Positions 13,501-22,225 of a stretch of 64,000 nt of DNA are shown here, piece by piece. Made by a program: the position numbers and the translations under genes. The notes under the pieces are model-generated. The model was not told the origin of the DNA, did not search any database, and saw only the letters and a program-made list of their open reading frames with translations. Location of the stretch: contig OX442314.1 of NCBI GenBank assembly GCA_949358305.1, forward strand, positions 14,625,060 to 14,689,059, read 5' to 3'. This DNA is from Strigamia acuminata. Its lineage: Eukaryota; Arthropoda; Chilopoda; Geophilomorpha; Linotaeniidae. Within the stretch, counting starts at the first letter, position 1; every line of letters starts with the position of its first letter.

Positions 13501-16500
13501 TCTAGACATTTTTAAGCACTGCTCAATAAAAAGTAATGGAATCCACAATATTGTGGTTTTCATAAATTTTATCACGTTTGTAATAGCAGATGAAAAAAAA
13601 AATCCAATAAGGAAGGCGCGTGTAAGCGGAAAAAATAGAATACCAACACGTTATCTAGCGAAACGACAGATAAAAATGGTGTCTCCAACGGGAGCGAGAA
13701 AGAAATATTAGTCTTAATCATATTTTGTTAAAAGCTAATAATTCTCTTTGTCCATTCCACTTGAGCAATTCGGGTTAATAATTGAACAAAACACGCTTTT
13801 ACTGGATTAAATATAAATAGAAGTTTGAGCTTTGGAAAGTAAATATTTGCGTGTGCAAATATAAAAATCTGGTTTAAATGGCTACCGATGCAGAAATTCT
13901 GCACATTTCTTTTAAACTGCCATTTTTAGATATCAGAAATGGGCATCTAGAATAAAAATTTGCATTTGTATACTTTTCTTTTTATCCCGTGGCATCTGAT
14001 TCAGCATCCTATTGTGGATTTACGGGGGCAGTGGCACAAAAAGTATTGTGTGGTCGACGGGTCTGAGTTCAGAGACATTTTGAATAATGAAATGGCCATT
14101 TTATTCGTTGCTGGTGGGAAAGCTGAGATGTTGATTCCACCTACTTTATTAACGTAATGGTATTTCTGACAAGTAATGGACGCTTTTCTAGTTGACATGG
14201 TCTTCTACTTTGGGGGCTTAGGTGCGAAGTGGAAAGGTTAACAATGGGACGTGGGGGATACACGTTTATCACTGTAGATCTAAAAATATCTGTAAAGTAT
14301 TTTTTTGGCTTTTTTTGTGGTTCGATTCGTAGAAAATTAAAAAAAAAACTATTCGTGATGCTTGCAATTATTAATAACTAGGAACCTTCGATCGTATGAA
14401 ATGTCGATAAAATATTCACGATATGACTCGCAGAATCTGCATGACGGAAACAATAACTTCCGGTACAGCTTCTCGCACAACGTTGACGCATTAGCGGCAT
14501 AATGTTCTACTTTGTTATCTCGGAATTTATTTGGTTGAATTTTGCGCAACCAACTTTTTCCTTCATCTAGATTTTACTTTTAAAGTTACATTTCAATGAT
14601 TAAAACAGAATAGAGTCGATGAGACCTAATCACCATCACTAGATTTATGAATCTAAATTGGTACTTCCGTCTTGTTTTGATCCGATTTTATGACTAAAAC
14701 AAGGTAAAGTTGATGTGAGGTTTGGAGTGCATCCATCATCACATTTAATTCCATTTCTCTGCTGTATAAATCACTCATTTAAACAAATTTTTAACTTACA
14801 ATTCATACGAGAAAACCTATTTCTCTATAACGTTGGCAGATATTGACAATTAATTAACTTTTAATATTAGTTTAGATTTTAAAATAAAAATATTCTGATA
14901 AGTGATAATTTATGGTTTAACATTTAACCTAGACGGATAGAAATACCAATTGCTAAACGTAATGAATCCATTGTCGTATTGAGGGGCAGAGGTCGGTAAC
15001 CCGAAGGGATGATGGGAAAAAGGTCATCATCATCGGGGCGGGTGTGTCGGGAGACCGTGATGTCGAAGAAGAAGTCGTTGGGAAAGTGGTGTATAAGATC
15101 TGCATCCCATTCGAGATAGTGTAATTAGTTCCTTGCGACTGACTGGAGAATGCAGATAGCCAGAACAAGGGCTGTTGGCCTAGGGAATTGCATGCCATGT
15201 AGTGGAATTGAACGACCAGCCAAAAACAAGATTGAGGTTTACGTTAAAGACATTAAAGAAAGATCAAGGATAGTCCAACTGAGAGATTTATTTTTATTTT
15301 GTGTTTCTTTAGTTCGACTAATAGACTATTAATATTACTAGAGTGGTCTGAAGTCGTAAAGATGGTAGATGAATGGAGAAGAGAGGTAGAGAGTGACCCC
15401 GATGAATCTTAGAAAGAAAAATCTTTAATTTCTTATGAAACAAGCAACAACCAACAAAACTTATCTGCTGAACAGATTCTTTACTTTTCTATTAATGAAG
15501 TTATTGGTAGAAAAGTTGTGAGTGCACTGGCAAACAATGATACCTGGCTGCAAGCCAGGTAGTTAGCTTCGACCTCTGATTATTAAAGAGCAATTTTTTA
15601 ACTTTTGGGGGCCATTTGCCAGTAAGAATTTGAGAGTCTCTAATTGTAGATGCATCATAATCTATTGTGTTAAAAAATTACAGAAATTAATGTTTATAAG
15701 AGCAAATATTTCAACTTTAATTGTTTTTTATTATTAGTTACTTTTCTGCAATTTGGGGGCTTCTGAAACCCTGCAGCTTCATTAAGAAATTATTAGCATT
15801 TATCGGCAATTTAGTTTTGTTCAAACATTTATTTTTAATTGCTGGCAGTTGCAGCGTCCAGTTTAAAATATGGAGCCATTACAGCAGATGTCAATGGAAC
15901 AGTGTACAACGATTTGGTTAATTAGCTAATTAACCCTGAAAGATAATGCAAGTTATCTCTGTCTCCAGCTTCAGACTCAGGAATTACTTTTAGCTTTTTC
16001 AGCGACTATCAACCCACACAGCACACCCATTCCCAAAATAAATAAATTTCTCTATCTGTTGTGTACATAGGTCATCCTCAGGCATTTCCTGCATGTCATT
16101 ATTAACCTTGTCTACTATATCAGTTGCAATTCTTTGCTTCAACAAATCTATTGCTTTTTCTGATAGCCTATACTATCTACCAGTTCTCTGATTCCCTTAC
16201 AAATAATAACTATTTGGGTCACTAACCATTTGACATCTACGAGCTCGTAACTTTGTAAAATCTGACCAACACAACATAGATAAAACCACCTCATCCGTGT
16301 GGCCAGACATCAAGTTAGCTGATCGTTTACCTGACAAGCACAAATGAATTATTTGGCTGCACAAAACAGCAACTAACTGGGCAACTAATCTGAAACACCG
16401 CATTAGAGGTTTTAGACCTTTTTTCTCGGTTCTGGTTTGCTGTTAGGGTTATTTGGGAATGTCCAAACAAAAAAAAATTTTAGACCTTGTTTTGTTTTAT

Positions 16501-19404
16501 CTAATGCTGACCGGTCACACTTAAAAATTGTAATCGGTTTCTTTTTGCCAGTTAAGTGTCCAATCTACCGTAAAGAAGAAAAAAGTTGTTGAATGTTTAC
16601 ACTCTCATCGTGTCTGTTTAAATGTGTTGACGTTACTGTTTCAGCGGTGTTAGCGCCACAGACACAGACTTTTTCTGGATGTGACATCACACTGATTAAC
16701 ACGACACAGTTAAAGCAATTAAAATGGGTTTTTTGGAGTGTAGCTACTAACTATTCATTACATCCTGCAAAAAATTATTTAAAATATTGATTCGGGCAGC
16801 GAAATATCTTAATGGAGCATCTTGACGGAGCTGTGCGTGGGATCAATTGTTTCAATGACTGCTGGTGCTTCCAAACTGTCGTATTATTTCCATCTGTGAA
16901 TTATCTTAACCAGACACATTTTAAAAAGTTTGATACGTGCTCCTGTTAACTGGTTGCAGCAGTCGTGATAGAAATTTGTTTCGTATTACCTACATTTTGA
17001 TAAAGTTTATTATTTATAGTAATTCGATGAAATTGTTTATGTTATGGCAGCCATGGGGGATGATTTCTTTCTTGCCATTCGTTCAGGCCTACTAAGAACT
17101 AGATAACACTCGTGTCTGGGTGTTGCAGGAAATCTGATTTGTGTCAAATTAATCTAGCCATTGGGACTCGTTTTTTCCCAATTCGAGTTTGTTGGTTTTC
17201 TAATCGAATTTTTTTTTTAATCAAATCTTACAATGGTCAAACTGATTCAATATCAAAACGTAAAGATACGAGTGGAATATTCCACAGTCCACACAATAGA
17301 AGTAAAAAAAATTGTTTCATTTATTTTCTAAATGAAAAACTATCAACCATTGGAAATAAAGCACAGTATATGCTCACAGGGTGTTCACTTTAAAGTGTTT
17401 GCAGTCAAATACTTCTGCGACTAAGTAGTAATCACAAATTGTGTTCACGAATCTAGAGTAAACGGGGGATGGGCAATTCATTAAACAACACAAATTTGAG
17501 TTTTAAACAATGCATCATGGTTGTTCGCATTGTAACTTAAAAAGTAACAACACAATCTGAAAAATACCAATTGTAAAGTTGTAGAGCATTATTTTTTTAA
17601 TCGGAAACTATTAAAATAATTTTTTTTTCTACAAAATTATTGAAAAAAACACATTTAACAGTTTTCATGTTTCTCAAATTTTAGATTCGTTTCTATTGCT
17701 AAATAAGAATCACAGCAAGTTGCCAATTGGTAACTCATGATATGATGCAAAATGAATTTGATAGCATCTTGACTACCGGTAGGTTACAAGCATGCATTAC
17801 TTCAGGTAATAAGTTGATTAAATTAATATACAAAAAAATTTCATTTAGCAATAAAAGCAAGTCTAAAATTTCAGAAAAATGAAGACTGTTAAATGTGTTT
17901 TTTTTCCATAATTTTGTCGGAAAATAAATTTTGATTTTAACAGTTTCCAATTAAATAAATAATGCTCTACAACTTTGCAATTGGCATTTTTCAGATTGCA
18001 TCGTTACTTTTTAAGTTACAATGCGAACAACCATGATGCATTGTTTTAAACTCAAATTTGTGTTGCTTAATGAATTGCCCATCCCCTGTTCACTCTAGAT
18101 TCGTGAATATAATCTGTGATTACTACTTAGTTGAAGAAATATTTGACTACAAACAACTTTAAAGTGAACACCCTGCATACATTGCATCTGAGTAGAACAT
18201 TAGTGTTCTTCCAAGATTACACTTAGGGTAAGGTACTGCAGGGTGTTTATTTATTACTTAAAGCTTACTTAAGCTTACTTCAGTTTTTTCTTGTTCTTTT
18301 GTTGAATTTTCTTCATCTAATTTAAATATCAAATTTACGTTAGATGCATTTAATTTGACGAACTGAAAGTACCTTTTGGTACTCTTTCCTTTTGTTCCTT
18401 TTAGTTGCGGATATGATGTAAAAAATATGTCATCACTTGCAAAAGGAAAATCCCAAAGGGGACCAATGGGGTCACTCTTCTTCCTTTTGCATTTTCCTTT
18501 TGAGATCTACGTATGCGGTATGCATTAGTCACCGCATTAACAGGGCACTGCTACAAATGTGTTTTAACATGTTTTAACAGAAATTTATTTATTCATTTAT
18601 CTGGTTGTCCTTTACAAGAATTAAGCGCATTCATTCAAAAGTATGTACATTTTCTTCCCTATGGAAAAAGAAGAAAAGAAAGGGTTTTACTTTTCTTCCT
18701 AAAAAGAAAAGTAAAGGTTTTATTTTTCTTTTCGAAATTGAACGTTAATACATTGCAGTGAAGTCGTTTCTGCAGCATAAGGGGTTTCCGCCCCTTATGC
18801 TTCAGAATCGTATTGTTAGACTCGCATGGTTCAATCTTTGCTGTCAACCTTTTTTGCATCTAACGCTTCGATAGACCCTTGCAGTCAGATGATTGCTGCG
18901 ATCAATCGAATTGCTGCCTCGAGTGTGACAGTTTTAGTATATAGGCAGCTTCGTGTGAAGTATCACAGTGACAGCGTCATTGACAATGAAAAATAAAACT
19001 AGGAACTTAAGTTGGTTAAACGGAGCAATTTTTCAACGCAATGTTAATATTAAAGGGTGTATGCCGACATGACTTAAACTTTACTGCTGAGATTTGTAGG
19101 ATGATAATCGTTGCAATAAAAGTTTTGCACGGTGTATTAAGTGGGTTAATGAATAGAAATGTTCGTTCCTTCCAAAATATAAAAATATTGAACTGTGTTC
19201 GTTTGTGTCATCCAGACGTAAGCTTATATTGACTTGTGACATTACATGTTTTCAACGTTTCTTCTCTTGTTTTGTATGCAGGAAGATGCGGCGACTGACT
19301 TGTCACCACATACACAGATGGCCATTTTATTGAGGCAGTCGGAAAGGAAAATCCTTGAAGCAGCTCTTCATTTCGTTGTTATTAAAGAGAATATGCAAGT
19401 CTAA
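1598..19404 (+). CDS. SETD3: SETD3, actin-histidine N-methyltransferase
   Basis: SETD3 methylates a conserved histidine of actin; the protein has a SET domain and a C-terminal Rubisco-LSMT substrate-binding domain. Thirteen coding exons join in frame: 1598-1715, 1860-1940, 2276-2421, 2490-2673, 2745-2825, 2896-3019, 8970-9084, 9243-9317, 9429-9528, 9713-9779, 11348-11427, 11602-11750 and 19282-19404, giving 480 residues. The start MGKKSRR matches the family N-terminus. Diagnostic blocks are NSFWAPYI, the ARQYAYLHKLL stretch, VMTRQNHIPSPDGS, WDMCNHTNG (residues 274-282, cofactor-binding Asn-His) and IYYGSRPNSELLVHNGF. The protein is shorter than human SETD3 (594) because the variable C-terminal tail is absent. 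Introns 6 (5.95 kb) and 12 (7.5 kb) are long; intron 6 contains an opposite-strand gene. A polyadenylation signal lies at 19672-19677. Some splice sites could shift by a few bases. Confidence 0.93.
3126..4532 (-). CDS. Thr-rich type I membrane protein nested in SETD3 intron 6
   Basis: A single uninterrupted 468-residue reading frame. Residues 1-25 look like a signal peptide (hydrophobic LLVVFTWIAQITTG). The ectodomain has an acidic segment near 110-125 and a long Ser/Thr/Pro-rich part (about 165-370) suited to dense O-glycosylation. A transmembrane helix follows near 408-435 (IVISSIIGGCAILFFALMMV), then a strongly basic stop-transfer segment (RKVRRRRKRP) and a short cytoplasmic tail ending QTYENG. 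This is mucin-like cell-surface layout; I recognise no named family. The ectodomain contains three 17-residue repeats built on QQPTTTTVMDTPSTT. The gene lies wholly inside a SETD3 intron on the other strand. A non-coding upstream exon is possible (acceptor TTTCTCAG before 4594; GTAAGA donor after 6231). A 16-codon uORF (4585-4535) ends two bases before this start codon. Confidence 0.72.
   Translation of the reverse strand: MFKMDRANIHLLVVFTWIAQITTGASDWKELDGISSSVVKTHFVQLQDPHEMETETETNFPHAGEVNYISKGIVGRDTSDGNTEAALKVNKQDGNLHASAPTTTPSSEQTDSDEYSEEDTEKPLALALLGTNVRFSISAEDERYTKKKQQQIYDATDKENDSPSTSAPPITTTPTSKTTTKIISSTVKLRKPVPLVIITRSNQTGGTIDAKTTNPTSPTTVNPTTPIKITKLTVHTSSTTLKSTQQPTTTTVMDTPSTTTTQQPTTTTVMDTPSTTTTQQPTTTTVMDTPSTTAKQDRRATIRSRLARPKMIAHFRQKTAKILTTFATTQSRAEESSTIQLASFTESSSSSTSTPMPTPSQSEPSAVMTLLKDMPADYPLDMAPDIETFYDDKERKQSPSPAMSASTTNTIVISSIIGGCAILFFALMMVFYMWKQRKVRRRRKRPIPKLSLGKPNHNWHFGQTYENG
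3651..3804. repeat. 51-bp coding minisatellite, about three units
   Basis: Units begin at 3660, 3711 and 3762 with a period of exactly 51 bp (17 codons), identical in sequence where they overlap; the last unit is partial. They encode the Thr-rich repeats of the nested membrane protein. Identity including third codon positions implies recent expansion or homogenisation. Confidence 0.9.
4645..4673. repeat. (TAAA)n microsatellite
   Basis: About seven TAAA units, just upstream (minus sense) of the nested gene and within SETD3 intron 6. Confidence 0.85.
4674..8969. other. Rest of SETD3 intron 6
   Basis: A+T-rich DNA with no supported coding exon apart from the nested gene to its left. Short open stretches, such as 6347-6547, show no recognisable domain. 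A T/C-rich polypyrimidine tract runs from about 7675 to 7750. A minus-sense donor-like site after 6231 may belong to a non-coding exon of the nested gene. Confidence 0.5.
16060..16403 (-). pseudogene. Possible decayed coding remnant of unknown family
   Basis: On the minus strand a 68-codon open stretch (16403-16197) is followed in shifted frames by more protein-like sequence, including SEKAIDLLKQRIATDIVDKV near 16090-16160. The mix of open stretches broken by stops and frame changes looks like an old gene or transposon fragment. I do not recognise the family, and chance cannot be excluded. Confidence 0.2.
17377..18175. mobile_element. Fold-back / MITE-like element with about 330-bp inverted arms
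   Basis: The ends are CAGGGTGTTCACTTTAAAG (17377) and its inverted copy (finishing at 18175). The arms pair from 17377-17706 with 17843-18175 with scattered mismatches and small indels, leaving a spacer of about 135 bp. No transposase is encoded. Ends starting CAGGGTGT resemble those of Tc1/mariner-like non-autonomous elements. The flanks are not a clean TA duplication; a CA dinucleotide occurs on both sides. The element lies in SETD3 intron 12, so the pre-mRNA could form a long hairpin. Confidence 0.8.
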
Positions 19405-19911
19405 CCAATACGTGCGGTTTAGTTGTTAATGACTTTGTCATTGCTGATACGAGTGTGCTGTTTATGATATTGCTTTAGTAGTTTTAATTTAATTTTTGGA
19501 AATAACTTAGCTATGAATTATCCAATTCCAAACTGACAGTTTATAAACCTGAGAAAATCGCATTTTTGCTGGCTGAAGTTTCACAAATGGAATTTGAGGT
19601 ATTTCAATTGATTTTTTTTTCAAATGAACAAAGAAACATTGTGTGTAATGATTTTATTACTGTAGTAGCAGAATAAAAATCTAGTAAATTTCTAAAAGAA
19701 TTTACCATAAGTCTACAAAGTATAAAAAGGTGGAGTGAGATTTATTTTTCTTTTCTGTTCAAAAAAAGTTGAAGTTGATAAGCCCATTAGTTTTCTTTTC
19801 CGTCCACTGCACGCTTAAATTTGTCACTAAGTCAAACAAATCTTGCTGACAAGCAATTTACAGTAGCCTAGTCGTACCTGTATTACCCGAATAAAATATT
19901 ATTTACGTGTA

Positions 19912-21103
19912 CAGGGTGTATCAAAATTCATGTTGCACAGAAATAGGGGGTATAGAGGGAGACGAGGAGATCACGTTTCCACTAATCAAAAATTCCAAAA
20001 AAAAATTTCCACTAAGTCACAGCCCCCAAAACAATGGAAGATTTCAAATATCGTGCGTCACGCATATCGCCCGTCCCACATATCGCCCACGTTTGCCAGG
20101 TTAAAGCTCAATTCTCAAATAAAAACACACAAACTGATCATTTTAATGTTAAAGAATCACAAAAAAACCAAAAAATCTGGGAAAACTAAAACAACAACTC
20201 CTTTTTCATCTTTTTCCAGACATTTTCTATCGGACTGAGATCTGGCGAGTTTGCTGGCCAGTCCAGAACATCAATTTTTTCTCTTCAAACCATTTTGTCA
20301 CCTTTTTTGCCATATGGCAAGATGCATTATCCTGCTGGTACAGAAAATTATCGTCTTCATCCAATTTCTCAACGTTCGGAATCAAAAAGGTCTCCATCAT
20401 ATCCATGTAAACTTCTGAATCCACGCGGCTTTTGATATGCACATCTGTCCAACTCCATGTGTAGATATGCATCTCCAGAACATAACTTTGGTAAGGAATT
20501 TAATACCTCTTTTAATGCAGTCTGGACAGAATTCTTCATCTTTTCTGCGGTAAAAACAAATACTTTTGTCCCCAAATTCGAGACAACATCGATTCATCGC
20601 TCCGTATAATCTTTTCCAAATCTTCTGGGCCCCAGTGACGATGTTTTTTAGCCCAATCAACTTAGCATTTTTGCTGCTTCTTGTTGAGGAGAAGTTTTGT
20701 TTTGGGTACCCTTGCACTGTAGTCTAGCTGCACAATCCGTTGCCAAACAGTGGATCTGGAAACTTTTCTTCTAATAGAAGTAGACCATTTTTGGGCCAGA
20801 GTAGTTAGAGATGAAAATCTATTGGCATGAATTGTTTTTTTCAAGGCAGGCACATCTCGCTTTGTAGTGATTTTTGGTCTTCCCGAGCGTTTTCTTGGTT
20901 CTAAGATGGCGTTATCATCTTTAATTTGTTTTAGGGACTTTGAGATTGAGACTCAGATCTATGGAGTTCAGCAGCTATTTCTGTAATTTTTTTTCATGCA
21001 TGTCGAAGCTCCCGAATTCTCACCTTCTCATCATGAGATAATTGTCTAGCTTTGCCCATTATTGGCAATTATCAAGCACAAATTACTAGTATAGGACACC
21101 CTC
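19912..21103 (-). mobile_element. Decayed Tc1-like DNA transposon
   Basis: About 1.2 kb with related terminal sequences: CAGGGTGTATC at 19912 and, inverted, GAGGGTGTCCTAT at 21103. The TA before the left end fits Tc1/mariner target choice. A transposase pseudogene runs on the minus strand between them (separate entry). The degraded right end and broken coding frame show it cannot move by itself. Confidence 0.8.
20180..21059 (-). pseudogene. Tc1-like transposase pseudogene
   Basis: The start codon at 21059 gives MGKARQLSHDEKVRIREL, a Tc1-type helix-turn-helix N-terminus, and then an in-frame TGA after about 21 codons. Further pieces in other frames read IHANRFSSLTTLAQKW (around 20850), a catalytic-domain segment with YQQDNASCHMAK (around 20320; second catalytic Asp) and WPANSPDLSPIENVWK (around 20250; region of the third catalytic acid). 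Several frameshifts separate the pieces. A cut-and-paste transposase once, now non-functional. Confidence 0.85.
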
Positions 21104-21109
21104 ACAAAT

Positions 21110-21513
21110 CTCCTGCGCGTGAACGACCTGTCATCACTTGCTGATGCCATTCGTGACCCGGATCATCCTGCTCATTTCGTTGCTGAATTTTACAACTTAG
21201 ATGACTCCACCCGGACCACCCGCCGTCACTCCTTTGAAGTCACCGCCCTAGTCTCGACGTACATGGCCAACTCTTTTCCTTTCCGTTGCACAGCGATGGT
21301 GAATGCCCTCCCGCTGGAGATCCGTTTCGCCATCTTTGACTGCTCAGCCGCCAAGTGCCGGTCCCACTGCAAGCACCTACACCGCCGCCTAAAGAATCAC
21401 ATTTTGTCTAACCAATAATCTCCTCATTTTCATGTAGTTTTTTCCTTTTGTATTCCCCCTTCTTGTTTGCTCATTTGGGCAGTTAATTAAATAAATAAAT
21501 AAATAAATAAACA
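21110..21513 (+). mobile_element. 5'-truncated non-LTR retrotransposon tail
   Basis: An open frame (ending at 21418) encodes a C-terminal segment with the RRHSFEV...FPFRCTAMVNALPLEIR pattern seen at the end of many insect LINE reverse-transcriptase proteins (a free-standing LWNSLP-type motif). It is followed by a short 3' UTR and a (TAAA)n tail at about 21487-21511. Only the 3' end is present, as expected from incomplete reverse transcription. The clade was not determined. Confidence 0.6.
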
Positions 21514-22035
21514 TACCCAGTTTGCTCATGAGTGTTTGCAATACGTCACAGTACGCAAATTACAGAGTATGTTGCACTTTCTAAAATTTTGGCAAAATTG
21601 ATGTTTTGAAATTCTGGATTTGTAACATACCGCTAACTAAATATATATAATTTGTGTTATTTTGAATGCAAAATAATTGTTTTATTCTAATCTGATGGTA
21701 TAAATTTGTTTTGCTTATCTTTTAAGTCAATTATTTGGTGTTATTCACTAAGTGAGTGAACTTTTCACTCACTTTCTAAACTTTTGAAATGTAGTTGTAC
21801 AGTAAGTTTTATTTGTAGGGCTAATTTTATTATAAATTGCTCTAATTTAAATACTTAAAGCATTTGAAATTCAAGCAGTTTAGACTACTGCAACCGACTC
21901 AAAACTTGAATTGGTGAGGGGTTGAATAATAAAAGCTTTTTTTATTGTCTGGGTAAAAGCGGAAAGTTTATCCCGAGTTATTTAAGTTAATGTAATGCTA
22001 TTGCTGCATTAGTAACCGCTCTTATCTTCCTTTAG

Positions 22036-22225
22036 TACGAACGGTCCGCAAGACTTGCTGAAAGGTTTGCTATGGGGCTCGGGAGAACATATAACACTGC
22101 AAAATAGGTACGAAAACGAGACAAACGTTCTATTTGACAGCAATGAGAAGGATCAGTGCGTTATGCGAACATTCCTGAATACTTTTACTACTTTTTTTAT
22201 ATATGAAAGTAAAAAACGTTCCTAG
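22036..22225 (+). other. Coding-like island of unknown origin
   Basis: After a CTTTAG that looks like a splice acceptor, two frames are open: one for 23 codons (YERSARLAERFAMGLGRTYN...) and one for 62 codons (TNGPQDLLKGLLWGSGEHIT...). Base composition is richer in G+C than the neighbourhood. It could be an orphan exon, a transposon scrap or chance. No start codon, partner exon or family was identified. Confidence 0.2.

Larger units (their letters stand above)
11751..19281 (+). other. SETD3 intron 12 (7.5 kb)
   Basis: Bounded by donor GTAGGA and acceptor TATGCAG. It holds a fold-back element (17377-18175) and scattered coding-like scraps, notably on the minus strand at about 16060-16400, where frames break repeatedly. 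Otherwise it is A+T-rich DNA with no gene I can support. Confidence 0.6.

Noticed and set aside
15013-15130. Plus-frame peptide KVIIIGAGVSG, a perfect FAD/NAD Rossmann motif
   Set aside because: The frame is only about 50 codons, is closed by stops on both sides, and residues after the motif do not continue as a flavoprotein. It may be chance from an ATC repeat, or a tiny fossil.
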